Positions 1 to 8,000 of a stretch of 26,231 nt of DNA are shown here, one piece after another (the stretch's first letter is position 1; every line of letters begins with the position of its first letter). The translations under genes and the position numbers were made by a program. Source of the DNA: SFLA01 sp045533895 (GTDB taxonomy: Bacteria; Bacillota; Clostridia; Oscillospirales; CAG-382); the NCBI GenBank assembly GCA_045533895.1, contig JAZSIT010000047.1, forward strand, positions 1 through 26,231. Reading direction: 5' to 3'. The notes beneath the pieces are model-generated. The model was given only the letters and a program-made list of their open reading frames with translations. It was not told the DNA's origin and did no database searches.

Positions 1-153
1 AAGCGAGAACACGTTTTCGCTCATCTTGGGCGCAAATCCCACCAGACGGCTGAACAGCATCACCATGGATAACAGCTCCAGTATTAACAGAAACGCAATA
101 ATGACACTAAGCGTGCCTGCGCTCTTTTTCTTCAAACTTTCATAGTTGTCCAT
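1..153 (-). CDS. Partial CDS, single-pass membrane protein (5' end only)
   Basis: The first 51 codons of a minus-strand gene are present; the rest lies beyond the window edge. The start is well supported: AGGAGG at 160-165 sits 6 bases before the ATG. The protein begins MDNYESLKKKSAGTL and then has one strongly hydrophobic stretch at about residues 15-38, followed by a polar stretch with KMSEN. This suggests a short cytoplasmic N-terminus and a membrane anchor or uncleaved signal. It is co-directional with, and downstream of, the sipW and TasA-like genes, so it may be the third gene of that export operon, although a 177-bp gap with a long hairpin separates them. I do not recognise the family. 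Confidence 0.7.
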   Translation of the reverse strand, partial: MDNYESLKKKSAGTLSVIIAFLLILELLSMVMLFSRLVGFAPKMSENVFSL

Positions 154-178
154 ATTGCGCCTCCTTTCCGAAGCAGTA

Positions 179-206
179 AAAAATCAAAAATCAAAAATTA
201 AAAATT
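179..206. repeat. Heptanucleotide tandem repeat, four units
   Basis: Two AAAAATC units are followed by two AAAAATT units, with a trailing AAAA. It lies in the gap between the TasA-like gene and the partial membrane protein gene. The 7-base period matches that of the unrelated repeat at 22641-22675. Confidence 0.7.
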
Positions 207-252
207 AAAAGCTTTTTGTTTTTTTAATTCTTAATTTGTAATTCTTGTTTTG

Positions 253-293
253 TTTTCATTCACGGCGCAGCCACGTTACGCCGTGAATGAAAA
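253..293 (-). repeat. Long perfect inverted repeat after the TasA-like gene
   Basis: Arms of 15 bases (253-267 and 279-293) are perfectly complementary around an 11-base loop, with a GC-rich top (CACGGCG) and a TTTTC/GAAAA base. It starts 37 bases after the stop of the TasA-like gene. No U-run follows the stem on either strand, so it is not a clean intrinsic terminator. An mRNA 3'-end stabiliser or partial attenuator before the next gene is a reasonable inference. Confidence 0.6.
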
Positions 294-330
294 TCGGTAT
301 TTACTTGGTATACGTTAAATATAAAGTAAA

Positions 331-1011
331 TTAGTCGATCTGGGTAACGGTGGTGGTTACGGTGATAGAAACAGAAGAAGCATATCCGCCAGCAGCACGA
401 TCGCCAAGATAGGTGTCATACTTGTTATAAAGATCACTTACTTCATATTCCCATTCCCAAGTCAATGTCAAATTACCAGAAGTTGTTAAGGGAGTGCCTA
501 CAGCCACATCATGCTTTGCTGCAACGAGTTCATTGATTGCATTAACCAAACCACTCATATTGCCAACATAATCAACGCCCTTAACAGTTTCGGTTCCTAC
601 AGTGAACGCGAGAGGGCAGTAGAAAGTGTCGGGTGTAGAGTCGTCATCGGTATCAACGAGCCAATCAGTAAAGGTTATGGAAGTTACCTTATGTTCGACT
701 CTAGCTGCAACTTCAGGAGTTCCAGTAATAGTAACATTTGCCATTGCGCCATCTGTGCCAGGAGCTACTACAGCTTCAGTGGAAACTACGGTATTAGTTG
801 CAAGTGTAAATGTATTATCGTCTTTTTCGTAAGTTTCAGCGAAAGTTTCGCCAGAAGCAACGATTTCTACGCCCCACTTAGCTACGCGAGCACTGTCGGA
901 ACCAGTTTCAGAAGTAACATACTTTGCGAAAGTGCCGGAGATAACGCAGGTAGAGAGCATTACTGCAACGAGAAGTACGGATGCAACGCGCATCATAACA
1001 TTCTTTTTCAT
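331..1011 (-). CDS. SipW-dependent TasA-like exported protein
   Basis: A predicted secreted protein of 226 residues. The start chosen is the ATG at 1009-1011 (MKKNVMMR), preceded by GGAG in the AAAGGAG run about 11 bases upstream; a longer upstream start would include the ribosome binding site. The N-terminus has a lysine start, a hydrophobic core (residues 8-25) and then GTFAKY followed by a DSARVAKWGV segment, the signature of the TasA/CotN/camelysin class processed by SipW-type peptidases. Cleavage probably falls after Ala29. The mature part is rich in Thr, Val and beta-type segments and ends SVSITVTTTVTQID. TasA-family proteins form extracellular fibres or surface layers; that function is inferred here. 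The dedicated peptidase gene lies directly upstream. Confidence 0.85.
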   Translation of the reverse strand: MKKNVMMRVASVLLVAVMLSTCVISGTFAKYVTSETGSDSARVAKWGVEIVASGETFAETYEKDDNTFTLATNTVVSTEAVVAPGTDGAMANVTITGTPEVAARVEHKVTSITFTDWLVDTDDDSTPDTFYCPLAFTVGTETVKGVDYVGNMSGLVNAINELVAAKHDVAVGTPLTTSGNLTLTWEWEYEVSDLYNKYDTYLGDRAAGGYASSVSITVTTTVTQID

Positions 1012-1038
1012 AATAAAATTTTCTCCTTTCAAATATTC

Positions 1039-1067
1039 GTTACGGGCATTACGTATTTACCCGTAAC
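1039..1067 (-). promoter_or_regulatory. Leader hairpin upstream of the TasA-like gene
   Basis: Perfect 8-base arms GTTACGGG (1039-1046) and CCCGTAAC (1060-1067) enclose a 13-base loop, just upstream of the TasA-like ribosome binding site in the sipW-tasA intergenic region. It could be a processing or stabilising element that lets the structural protein be made in excess of the peptidase; that role is inference. A separate 14-base palindrome, AATGCCGCGGCATT, lies at 1153-1166 in the same gap. Confidence 0.5.
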
Positions 1068-1216
1068 CGGTTTGAGTAAATTTTCTCCTCGTAGTATCGA
1101 GGGGGAAAATATTTGCCGGGGCAAAACGTCCCGAGTGGTTTTTCACGCGGAGAATGCCGCGGCATTTTATATATCCACCCTCTTTACGTGGCGAAGAGGA
1201 GAATATGCATGGATTT

Positions 1217-1906
1217 TTAATTGGTACTGTCTTCAGAAGTACCTTCAGATGCTTTTTCCTTTTGCTCTTTTTCCGCACGCAAAGCAGCAAGCTCTTTAAG
1301 AAGTGCGTCTGTATCAGCCTGTTTAGCTTTAGCAAACTTTCTGCTGCGCAGTATCTCATAAGCAACGAACAGAATTATGGGAAGAACGATACAAACTATA
1401 AGACCGGGTGTTGTCTGCAGGAATATTGCAACGTGACCCGCAAAAGGAATTCTGAATTGATATACACCAACAAGATTCTCGGCAGGAACGGGGGTAGCGT
1501 CTGCCGTATTGTTGTTAGTACCCTTTGTACGGAAGGACAAAGCTCCGTCCTCGTTAATAATCTCAATAACCTTATGGGTTACAACGCTTGTCCCGTTGCC
1601 CTCGGGGTCAAAGAAGGAAATAACGTCTCCAACAACAATACTCTTCGCATTTGTCTCTTTACAAATTATAAGGTCGCCCTTGCTTATCTTAGGGTCCTCG
1701 TCGGGGGAGTTCATAGAGTCGGTGAGCACTATCATAGGACAGAACCCGCCGAAGGTGGGCACCTCCTCCGAATTAAGATAGCTCTTGACAATAAGTGTAC
1801 AGTTTACAATAAGTATCGGCACAAGGATTATGCAAAGAACCGTGCCTACTATGGTAAGTATTTTATTCTTGGTATTGCTCTTGGGCTTGTTGTTTTTTTG
1901 CTCCAC
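1217..1906 (-). CDS. sipW: SipW-type (ER-type) signal peptidase I
   Basis: A membrane serine peptidase of 229 residues that cleaves signal peptides of TasA-like proteins. The catalytic serine is Ser64 in LTDSMNSP. The second catalytic residue is His111 in VVTHKV rather than the lysine of ordinary bacterial enzymes, which marks the ER/SipW branch. Membrane segments lie at about residues 17-40 and 166-184, with the active site between them on the outer face. The C-terminal tail (about 192-220) is charged and helical. The start is GTG at 1904-1906, with GAGG about 10 bases upstream. It is the first gene of the operon, and its likely substrate is the next gene. Family assignment is firm; substrate pairing is inferred from adjacency and the substrate's signal peptide type. 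Confidence 0.9.
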   Translation of the reverse strand: MEQKNNKPKSNTKNKILTIVGTVLCIILVPILIVNCTLIVKSYLNSEEVPTFGGFCPMIVLTDSMNSPDEDPKISKGDLIICKETNAKSIVVGDVISFFDPEGNGTSVVTHKVIEIINEDGALSFRTKGTNNNTADATPVPAENLVGVYQFRIPFAGHVAIFLQTTPGLIVCIVLPIILFVAYEILRSRKFAKAKQADTDALLKELAALRAEKEQKEKASEGTSEDSTN

Positions 1907-1954
1907 CGTTTATTAACCTCACTTGTTGTATTTTTATGCGGTTGGCTTGAGTAA

Positions 1955-1982
1955 TTATCACATAATCGAAATTATGTGATAA
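1955..1982. repeat. Perfect inverted repeat S1 in the sipW leader
   Basis: Arms TTATCACATAAT (1955-1966) and ATTATGTGATAA (1971-1982) are exact reverse complements around CGAA. Read as minus-strand RNA the loop is UUCG, so the sipW leader could form a stable 12-bp hairpin. The same 12-mer recurs at 2278-2289 and, with one mismatch each, at 2005-2016 and 2191-2202, which favours a protein-binding or recombination site. S1 and the site at 2278-2299 are inverted copies matching at 20 of 22 positions. Confidence 0.75.
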
Positions 1983-2001
1983 CACCCCATACTACTTCTA
2001 T

Positions 2002-2030
2002 AATTTAACACATAATTAATTAAATGTCAA
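2002..2030 (-). promoter_or_regulatory. Candidate sipW operon promoter
   Basis: On the minus strand, TTGACA (2025-2030) and TAAATT (2002-2007) are separated by 17 bases, giving a sigma-A type promoter that fires toward sipW with a start near 1995. The -35 box is perfect and the -10 box matches four of six. A copy of the 12-bp repeat with one mismatch (TTAACACATAAT, 2005-2016) overlaps the -10 box and spacer, where a bound repressor or recombinase would block transcription. Confidence 0.6.
2005..2016 (+). repeat. 12-bp site S2 overlapping the sipW promoter
   Basis: TTAACACATAAT differs by one base from the arm TTATCACATAAT of S1. Its partner arm downstream is degenerate. It lies inside the candidate sipW promoter. 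Confidence 0.5.
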
Positions 2031-2042
2031 TAATGAAGCGCA

Positions 2043-2115
2043 CCTAAAATACGGTTTTTAGGCGTTTTTACGCGTAAAAATCAGACCAATGCTAAGAAAT
2101 ATTTTACATTGGTCT
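2043..2115. repeat. Cluster of three palindromes between the two outward promoters
   Basis: Three inverted repeats follow one another: CCTAAAA (2043-2049) with TTTTAGG (2056-2062); the self-complementary TTTTTACGCGTAAAAA (2065-2080); and AGACCAATG (2083-2091) with CATTGGTCT (2107-2115). Weak T-rich stretches follow the last one. They may insulate two divergent transcripts or bind regulators; no function can be assigned. Confidence 0.6.
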
Positions 2116-2190
2116 TATTTTGGCGCATATTTTTGTTTTTGTATGGTTTTGAATCGGGTTACGTTATTAATATGCAAAAACAAAATGCCG

Positions 2191-2202
2191 ATTATGTAAT
2201 AA
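2191..2202 (-). repeat. 12-bp site S3 (one mismatch)
   Basis: ATTATGTAATAA matches the S1 right arm at 11 of 12 positions. The segment ATGCCGATTATGT (2185-2197) is also an exact 13-base direct repeat of 2288-2300 within S4. The left arm of a full site is not recognisable here. Confidence 0.5.
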
Positions 2203-2219
2203 CAATGCATGTATAACGC

Positions 2220-2248
2220 TTGACTTTCGAATAGAGATATGGTAAAAT
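2220..2248 (+). promoter_or_regulatory. Rightward promoter facing the recombinase
   Basis: TTGACT (2220-2225) and TAAAAT (2243-2248) are spaced by exactly 17 bases, with a TGG extension before the -10 box. By sequence this is a stronger promoter than the one facing sipW. Transcription would start near 2255 and meet an intrinsic terminator at 2311-2337. No ribosome binding site or convincing reading frame follows it. Confidence 0.6.
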
Positions 2249-2277
2249 TATATGCAAAGTGTGATTGATTATTTGTT

Positions 2278-2300
2278 TTATCACATAATGCCGATTATGT
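2278..2300. repeat. Repeat site S4, inverted partner of S1
   Basis: TTATCACATAAT (2278-2289), spacer GCCG and a partial second arm ATTATGT (2294-2300). Compared as reverse complement with S1 (1961-1982), 20 of 22 positions agree; the two mismatches are in the central spacer. S1 and S4 therefore flank a segment of about 295 bp as inverted repeats. The recombinase gene ends 57 bases further right. Confidence 0.7.
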
Positions 2301-2310
2301 TGCGCATTTT

Positions 2311-2337
2311 ACGATACCGAATGGGTATCGTTTTTTT
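2311..2337 (+). terminator. Intrinsic terminator after the rightward promoter
   Basis: ACGATACC (2311-2318), loop GAATG and GGTATCGT (2324-2331) form a perfect 8-bp stem followed by seven T residues. The T-run exists only on the plus strand, so it stops transcripts coming from 2220-2248 rather than from the recombinase gene. Confidence 0.8.
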
Positions 2338-2356
2338 ATTGCGCACGTTTTTTGTG

Positions 2357-3196
2357 TTAAATTATAAGTCGCATATTCTCCATTTTGCGTTTATGCTCCG
2401 TACCCGTGGTAACGATATATATTCTGGTGGTGGATATATTGCTGTGTCCGAGAATATCCGCAAGCTTGGCAATATCTTTTTCCAAACCGTAAAAAGTTCT
2501 TGCAAACAGGTGACGTAGGTTGTGAGGAAATACTTTTTCGGGGTTTACTTTCGCACTTTCACACAGCTTTTTCATTTCTGCCCAAATATTGCTTCTGTTT
2601 AAAGGTTTTCCTTTTGAGGTTATAAATACATATCCCGAGGATATACCTTTTTCTTTTGCATGTTTAAGCAGTTTTTTTCTTAAAGCAGCCACTATAAAGA
2701 CGGTGCGGGTTTTTCCTTTGCATGAGACGACTGCTTCTCCTCTTTTTACGGCATCTACAGTAATATACGAAAGCTCGCTTACGCGGATACCTGTACCACA
2801 TATCGTCTGTATGACAAGAGAAAGCCTTTCGTTGTTTTTTTGTTCTGCAGCACAGATCAAAGCCCGATATTCGGTTTCTGTGAGCTCTTTTTCTTCGGCA
2901 CGGTAAGGAGAACGCTGTAAGCGGAATTGTTTCACGCACAAATCTCCCCAGCCGCAGAATTTGAAAAACGAATTCAGCGCAGCCAACATAGAGTTTGCAC
3001 TTGTGACTGTATATTTTTGGATAAGAACTGACTTGTATTCAATAGTGAGATTTTTGGTTATATCTTTTCCTGCTGAGAATATTGCAAAAAAACGTATATC
3101 CCGCATATATTTATCTATGGTATTTTGGCTTTTTTCGTTTTCCCAAAGACTGTTTTTGAAAGAAGACAGTCTTTTTTCGGTTATTTGTCTTTTCAT
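2357..3196 (-). CDS. Tyrosine recombinase / site-specific integrase
   Basis: A recombinase of 279 residues that cuts and rejoins DNA at short inverted-arm sites. An N-terminal SAM-like core-binding domain (about residues 5-90) is followed by a catalytic domain with every expected residue visible: Arg138 (GTGIRVSEL), Lys162 (KGKTR), His225 and Arg228 (HNLRH), His251 (LGHSNISTT) and the nucleophile Tyr260 (RIY). The length fits XerC/D-like stand-alone enzymes and small DNA invertases rather than phage integrases with arm-binding domains. The start chosen is ATG at 3194-3196 (MKRQITEKR), with AGAGG about 10 bases upstream; an alternative start 11 codons earlier lacks a ribosome binding site. No prophage or transposon genes are adjacent. 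Its neighbour is the repeat-rich sipW promoter region, so local inversion is a plausible role. Confidence 0.9.
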   Translation of the reverse strand: MKRQITEKRLSSFKNSLWENEKSQNTIDKYMRDIRFFAIFSAGKDITKNLTIEYKSVLIQKYTVTSANSMLAALNSFFKFCGWGDLCVKQFRLQRSPYRAEEKELTETEYRALICAAEQKNNERLSLVIQTICGTGIRVSELSYITVDAVKRGEAVVSCKGKTRTVFIVAALRKKLLKHAKEKGISSGYVFITSKGKPLNRSNIWAEMKKLCESAKVNPEKVFPHNLRHLFARTFYGLEKDIAKLADILGHSNISTTRIYIVTTGTEHKRKMENMRLII

Positions 3197-3280
3197 TTGT
3201 AGAATACCTCTTCCATAATACTTTATCATAACGTAGTATCTTCAATACCATATCTATCTATTCAAAATGAAACCGAATGC

Positions 3281-3311
3281 AAAAACCGCACCGATATTCT
3301 TCGGTGCGGTT
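3281..3311 (-). terminator. Terminator of the purine operon
   Basis: An 11-bp perfect stem, AACCGCACCGA (3284-3294) and TCGGTGCGGTT (3301-3311), has a 6-base loop. On the minus strand it is followed by five T residues. It lies 20 bases after the fhs stop and ends the long minus-strand operon. Confidence 0.9.
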
Positions 3312-3331
3312 AATTTGAATGTTGTTATTTT

Positions 3332-4999
3332 TTAGAAAAGACCGGAAATTTTTCCGTTTTCATCCACGTCGATCTTCTCTGCGGCAGGAACCTTGGGAAG
3401 CCCCGGCATAGTCATAATATCACCGGTAAGCACTACTATAAAGCCTGCGCCTGCGGAAACGCGGACGTTCTTTACGGTTATTACAAAGTTTTCGGGTGCG
3501 CCCAATTTTGTGGGGTCATCAGAAAAGCTGTACTGTGTTTTTGCAATACAAACGGGAAGTGAACCGTAGCCAAGCTCGGTAAGGCGGGAAATCTGTTTTT
3601 TTGCGGCAGGAAGAATATTTATTCCGTCACCGCCGTAAACCTTCTTTGCAACAGCTTCTATTTTTTCTTCAATAGAAAGGTCGGATTCATAGCTGAAGGT
3701 AAAGTTATTTTCCTCTTCGCACAGGCGTACAACTTCCTCTGCCAGCGCGATACCGCCCTTGCTGCCCTCTGCCCAAACGGTGGAGAGCACGGTGTTAACG
3801 CCAAGCTCCTTGCATTTTTCAATAACAAGGTCAATTTCGTTGTCGGTATCGGTGGGGAAGCGGTTTACGGCAACAACTGCGGGCAGACCGTACACGTTTT
3901 TAATGTTGGAAACGTGGCGGAGCAGGTTGGGAAGACCCTTGCCCAGCGCGTCCAAGTCCTCGGTATTAAGCTCGGTCTTTGCCTTGCCGCCGTGCATCTT
4001 GAGTGCGCGTACCGTTGCCACGATAACCACCGCATCAGGCTTAAGGCCTGCCGCGCGGCACTTGATATCAAGGAACTTTTCTGCGCCCAAGTCAGCGCCG
4101 AAGCCTGCTTCGGTAACAGCGTAATCACCCAGCTTTAATGCCATTTTTGTGGCGGTTACAGAGTTACAGCCGTGCGCGATGTTTGCAAAGGGACCGCCGT
4201 GAACTATTGCGGGAGTGCCCTCAAGCGTCTGAACAAGATTGGGCTTTAATGCGTCCTTAAGGAGCGCGGTCATTGCGCCTGCCGCCTTAAGGTCGCCTGC
4301 GGTAACCGGCTCGTCGTTGTAGGTATAGCCCACAACTATTCGGGAAATTCTTTCCTTCAGATCGGTAATACTGCTTGCAAGACAGAGAACTGCCATTATT
4401 TCGGAAGCAACGGTAATATCGTAGCTGTCCTCTCTGGGAACGCCGTTAACTCTGCCGCCCAGACCGTCGGTTACAAATGTTAGCTGTCTGTCGTTCATAT
4501 CAACACAGCGGTGCCACGTGATACGGCGAGGGTCGATATTAAGTGAATTGCCCTGATAAATGTGGTTATCCAGCATAGCGGCAAGAAGGTTGTTTGCCGC
4601 GCCGATAGCGTGGAAATCTCCCGTAAAATGGAGGTTTATATCTTCCATAGGCACTACCTGCGCCCATCCGCCGCCTGCGGCTCCGCCCTTTACGCCGAAA
4701 ACGGGGCCCAGAGACGGCTCGCGGAGAGCAACCATTACGTTTTTGCCGATACGTGCAAGTCCGTCGGCAAGACCGATAGTAGTGGTTGTCTTGCCTTCTC
4801 CTGCGGGAGTGGGAGTCATTGCCGTAACAAGGATAAGCTTGCCGTTTTCACGGGGGGAATCTTTAAGCAGAGAAAGGTCAATTTTCGCCTTGTTCCGTCC
4901 GTACAATTCCAGATATTCTTCGGGGATGCCTGCCTTTTCGGCGATTTCACCGATATGGCGCAGTTTAACGGATTGGGCTATTTCGATGTCTGTCAGCAT
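3332..4999 (-). CDS. fhs: Formate-tetrahydrofolate ligase
   Basis: Catalyses ATP-dependent formation of 10-formyl-THF from formate and THF in the cytosol. The 555 residues match the normal family length. The N-terminal nucleotide-binding loop is TPAGEGKTTTT (about residues 64-74), followed by the conserved REPSLGPVFGVKGGAAGGG region (about 93-111) and GDFHAIGAANNLL. The start has AAGGAG 9 bases upstream. It is the last gene of the purine operon, 14 bases after purL, and supplies the formyl donor used by PurN and the AICAR transformylase encoded in the same transcript. It also serves acetogenic or general one-carbon metabolism in Clostridia, but its position argues for a purine role. The terminator follows directly. 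Confidence 0.97.
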   Translation of the reverse strand: MLTDIEIAQSVKLRHIGEIAEKAGIPEEYLELYGRNKAKIDLSLLKDSPRENGKLILVTAMTPTPAGEGKTTTTIGLADGLARIGKNVMVALREPSLGPVFGVKGGAAGGGWAQVVPMEDINLHFTGDFHAIGAANNLLAAMLDNHIYQGNSLNIDPRRITWHRCVDMNDRQLTFVTDGLGGRVNGVPREDSYDITVASEIMAVLCLASSITDLKERISRIVVGYTYNDEPVTAGDLKAAGAMTALLKDALKPNLVQTLEGTPAIVHGGPFANIAHGCNSVTATKMALKLGDYAVTEAGFGADLGAEKFLDIKCRAAGLKPDAVVIVATVRALKMHGGKAKTELNTEDLDALGKGLPNLLRHVSNIKNVYGLPAVVAVNRFPTDTDNEIDLVIEKCKELGVNTVLSTVWAEGSKGGIALAEEVVRLCEEENNFTFSYESDLSIEEKIEAVAKKVYGGDGINILPAAKKQISRLTELGYGSLPVCIAKTQYSFSDDPTKLGAPENFVITVKNVRVSAGAGFIVVLTGDIMTMPGLPKVPAAEKIDVDENGKISGLF

Positions 5000-5013
5000 A
5001 CTGTCCTGCTCCT

Positions 5014-8000
5014 TTATTTTTTGAAATATTTAACTGCGGATCTGAACAGACCCATGTCATATACGCCGGGTACGTTGCGGTAAAGGTTACCGGAAACACG
5101 CTCGGAATGTCCCATCTTACCGAGGATACGTCCGTCGGGAGAGGTAATACCTTCAATAGCGAATGCGCTGTTGTTGGGGTTAAAGCGGATATCCGATGTG
5201 GGTACGCCGCTTTCATCAACGTACTGGGTTGCGATCTGTCCTGCGGCGGCAAGGTCAAGAATAGTCTTTTCATCTGCAAAGAATCTGCCTTCGCCGTGGG
5301 AAATGGGTACTGTATAAACCTCGCCGACCTGAGTTTCCGCAAGCCAAGGAGACTTGTTGGAGCAAACTCTGGTCTTAACCAGTCTGGACTGGTGGCGGGA
5401 AATGGTGTTAAAGGTAAGAGTGGGTGCTTTCTCATCGGGGTCTCTTATTTCGCCGTAGGGAAGCAGACCCAATTTTATAAGTGCCTGGAAGCCGTTACAT
5501 ATACCGCACATAAGACCGTCACGCTCGCTAAGCAGACGGTTTACAGCTTGCTTAACGTTCTCGCCGCGGAAGAATGCGGTAATGAATTTACCGGAGCCAT
5601 CGGGCTCGTCACCGCCGGAGAATCCGCCGGGAACAAAGATTATCTGGCTTTCGTCAATGAGGGAAGCAAACTTTTCTGCACTTCTCTCAACGCCTTTACC
5701 GGTAAGGTTGTTTATAACGAATATTTCGGGTACAGCGCCTGCGTCCTCAAGGGCACGGGCGGTATCATATTCGCAGTTGGTGCCGGGGAATACGGGTATA
5801 AGAACCTTGGGCTTAACGGTTGCAACGTGAGGAGCAACTCTGCTCTCTGCTTCAAAGCTGAATGCGGGAATATCCTTTCCGCCCTGCTTTATATTGCAAG
5901 AGTAAACGCCTTCAAGCTTATCTTCCCAAGCGTTAATAACCTTGTTAAGGCAAACCTTTTCGCCTTCGCGGGAGAAGGTGGTTGTATCATTGGTATGACC
6001 CAAAAGAACGAACATATCCTCTGCATCATCGGCAAGCTCGATAATAAAGGAGCCGTAGGAATAGCCGTAAAGGAGAGAATCGGGATAGCTGTCTGCAATG
6101 TCTACGCCGATACCGTTACCTGCGGACATTTTGATAATTGCCTCCATAGCACCGCCGGAAGTGGGTGTCCATACGGAAAGCGCCTTTCCGCTTCTTATAA
6201 GGTCGGTAACCATATTAAACAGATTTACCATATCCTCTCCTACGGGAAGCTTGTCCTTACCGTAAGGAGGTACGAGGTGGACTATTCTGTGTCCCGCGCC
6301 CTTGAATTCGGGGGAAACGGTCTCACTTGCCTTGCCGTCGGTAACAGCAAAAGAAACCAGCGTGGGAGGAACGTTAATATCCTCAAAGGAGCCGGACATA
6401 GAGTCCTTACCGCCGATGGAAGCGATCTTCAATTCCTTCTGTGCGCGGAGTGCGCCGAGAAGTGCGGAGAAGGGCTTGCCCCAACGTGCAGGGTCCTTAA
6501 GAGGCTTTTCAAAATATTCCTGGAAGGTAAGATATACGTCCTTGAAGGATGCGCCGGTAGCAATAAGCTTTGCCACGGATTCGGTAACTGCAAGATATGC
6601 GCCGTGGTAAGGGCTTATTTCGCTTATATAAGGATTATAGCCGTATGCCATATAGGAACAACTGTCAGTTCTGCCGTGCTCAAGGGGAATAAGGGTTACC
6701 ATCGCCTGAGGAGGAGTGAGCTGGTTCTTGCCGCCGAAGGGCATAAGAACCGCGCCGGTGCCGATAGTGGAGTCAAAACGCTCGGAAAGACCGCGCTTTG
6801 AGCATATATTAAGGTCGGTAGCAACGGAAAGTATATTTTCTTCAAAGCTGCCTGTGGGAAGTTCCTTGCAATATTCACAAACCGCAGGTGCGGGAGAAAT
6901 TGTAATATGCTTTGCCGCGCCGTTGGAATCAAGAAACTCTCTGGAAAGGTCAACGGTGGTAACTCCGTTCCATTCCATACGGAGACGGGGCTCTTCGGTA
7001 ACCTCTGCAATAACGGTAGCCTCAAGGTTTTCCTTGTCTGCCAGTGCGCAGAATGCCTGAACGTCCTCTGCGGCAACAACTACAGCCATTCTCTCCTGAG
7101 ATTCGGAAATTGCAAGCTCGGTTCCGTCCAGACCCTCATACTTTTTGGGTACTGCGTTAAGGTTTATCTTAAGACCTGCCGCAAGTTCGCCAACGGCAAC
7201 GGAAACACCGCCTGCGCCGAAGTCGTTACATCTCTTTATCATAAGAGCAGCCTGCTTGTTACGGAACAAACGCTGCAGTTTTCTTTCCTCGGGTGCGTTA
7301 CCCTTCTGTACCTCTGCGCCGCAAGCGGTAAGAGACTGGGTGGTGTGGGATTTGGATGAGCCGGTTGCACCGCCGCATCCGTCACGTCCCGTTCTTCCGC
7401 CGATAAGTATTACCTTGTCGCCGGGTGCAGGACACTCTCTGCGTACGTTTTCAGCAGGAGCGGCACCTAAAACCGCACCGATCTCCATACGCTTTGCAAC
7501 GTAGCCGGGGTGATATATCTCGTCTACCTGACCGGTGGCAAGACCTATCTGGTTACCGTAAGAGGAATAGCCTGCAGCCGCAGTGGTAACTATCTTTCTC
7601 TGGGGAAGCTTGCCGGGCAAAGTCTCGTTAAGAGGCTTGGTAGGGTCAGCCGCACCGGTAACACGCATTGCGGCGTAAACGTAGGAGCGTCCGGACAGAG
7701 GGTCACGGATAGCACCGCCGATACAGGTAGCCGCGCCGCCGAAGGGCTCTATTTCGGTAGGATGGTTATGTGTCTCGTTCTTAAAGAGAAGCAGCCAGTC
7801 TTCATTGCCGTTTTCGGTCTCAACAACAATCTTTACGGTGCAGGCGTTAATCTCTTCGCTTTCGTCCATCTTGGTAAGCAGACCCTTTGCCTTAAGATAT
7901 CTTGCACCGATGGTGCCAATATCCATAAGAGTTTCGGGCTTTACTCTGTTAAGCTCTTTTCTGGTGTTTTTATAGTCCTCGTAGGATGCAAGGATAATAG

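Larger units (their letters stand above)
2255..2337 (+). ncRNA. Candidate short non-coding transcript
   Basis: The predicted start of the rightward promoter and the terminator at 2311-2337 delimit an RNA of about 80 nt with no credible coding potential. It would carry the repeat site S4 as an internal partial hairpin. It could be a small regulatory RNA, or simply the idle product of a promoter parked against a terminator in a DNA switch. No known RNA family is recognised. Confidence 0.35.

Noticed and set aside
511..1299. Open frame of 262 codons on the plus strand across the TasA-like gene and the intergenic gap
   Set aside because: It is antisense to a gene with a clear signal peptide and ribosome binding site, and its product shows no sensible pattern.
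1955..1982. Terminator in the sipW leader
   Set aside because: The 12-bp hairpin would form in the minus-strand RNA, but the bases after it (TTACTC) do not make a U-run.
2252..2518. Open frame of 88 codons after the rightward promoter
   Set aside because: It crosses an intrinsic terminator, has no ribosome binding site and overlaps the recombinase gene end. It is very unlikely to be a protein.
2357..3229. Prophage or integrative element marked by the recombinase
   Set aside because: Flanking genes are housekeeping or surface genes, and no attachment repeats, tRNA target or other phage genes are visible within the window.
5107..6801. Long open frame on the plus strand antisense to purL (564 codons), and a similar one at 7510-8706
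   Set aside because: Both lie opposite a gene with unmistakable PurL motifs, have no ribosome binding site and read as cysteine- and glycine-rich nonsense. They arise from codon bias of the real gene.
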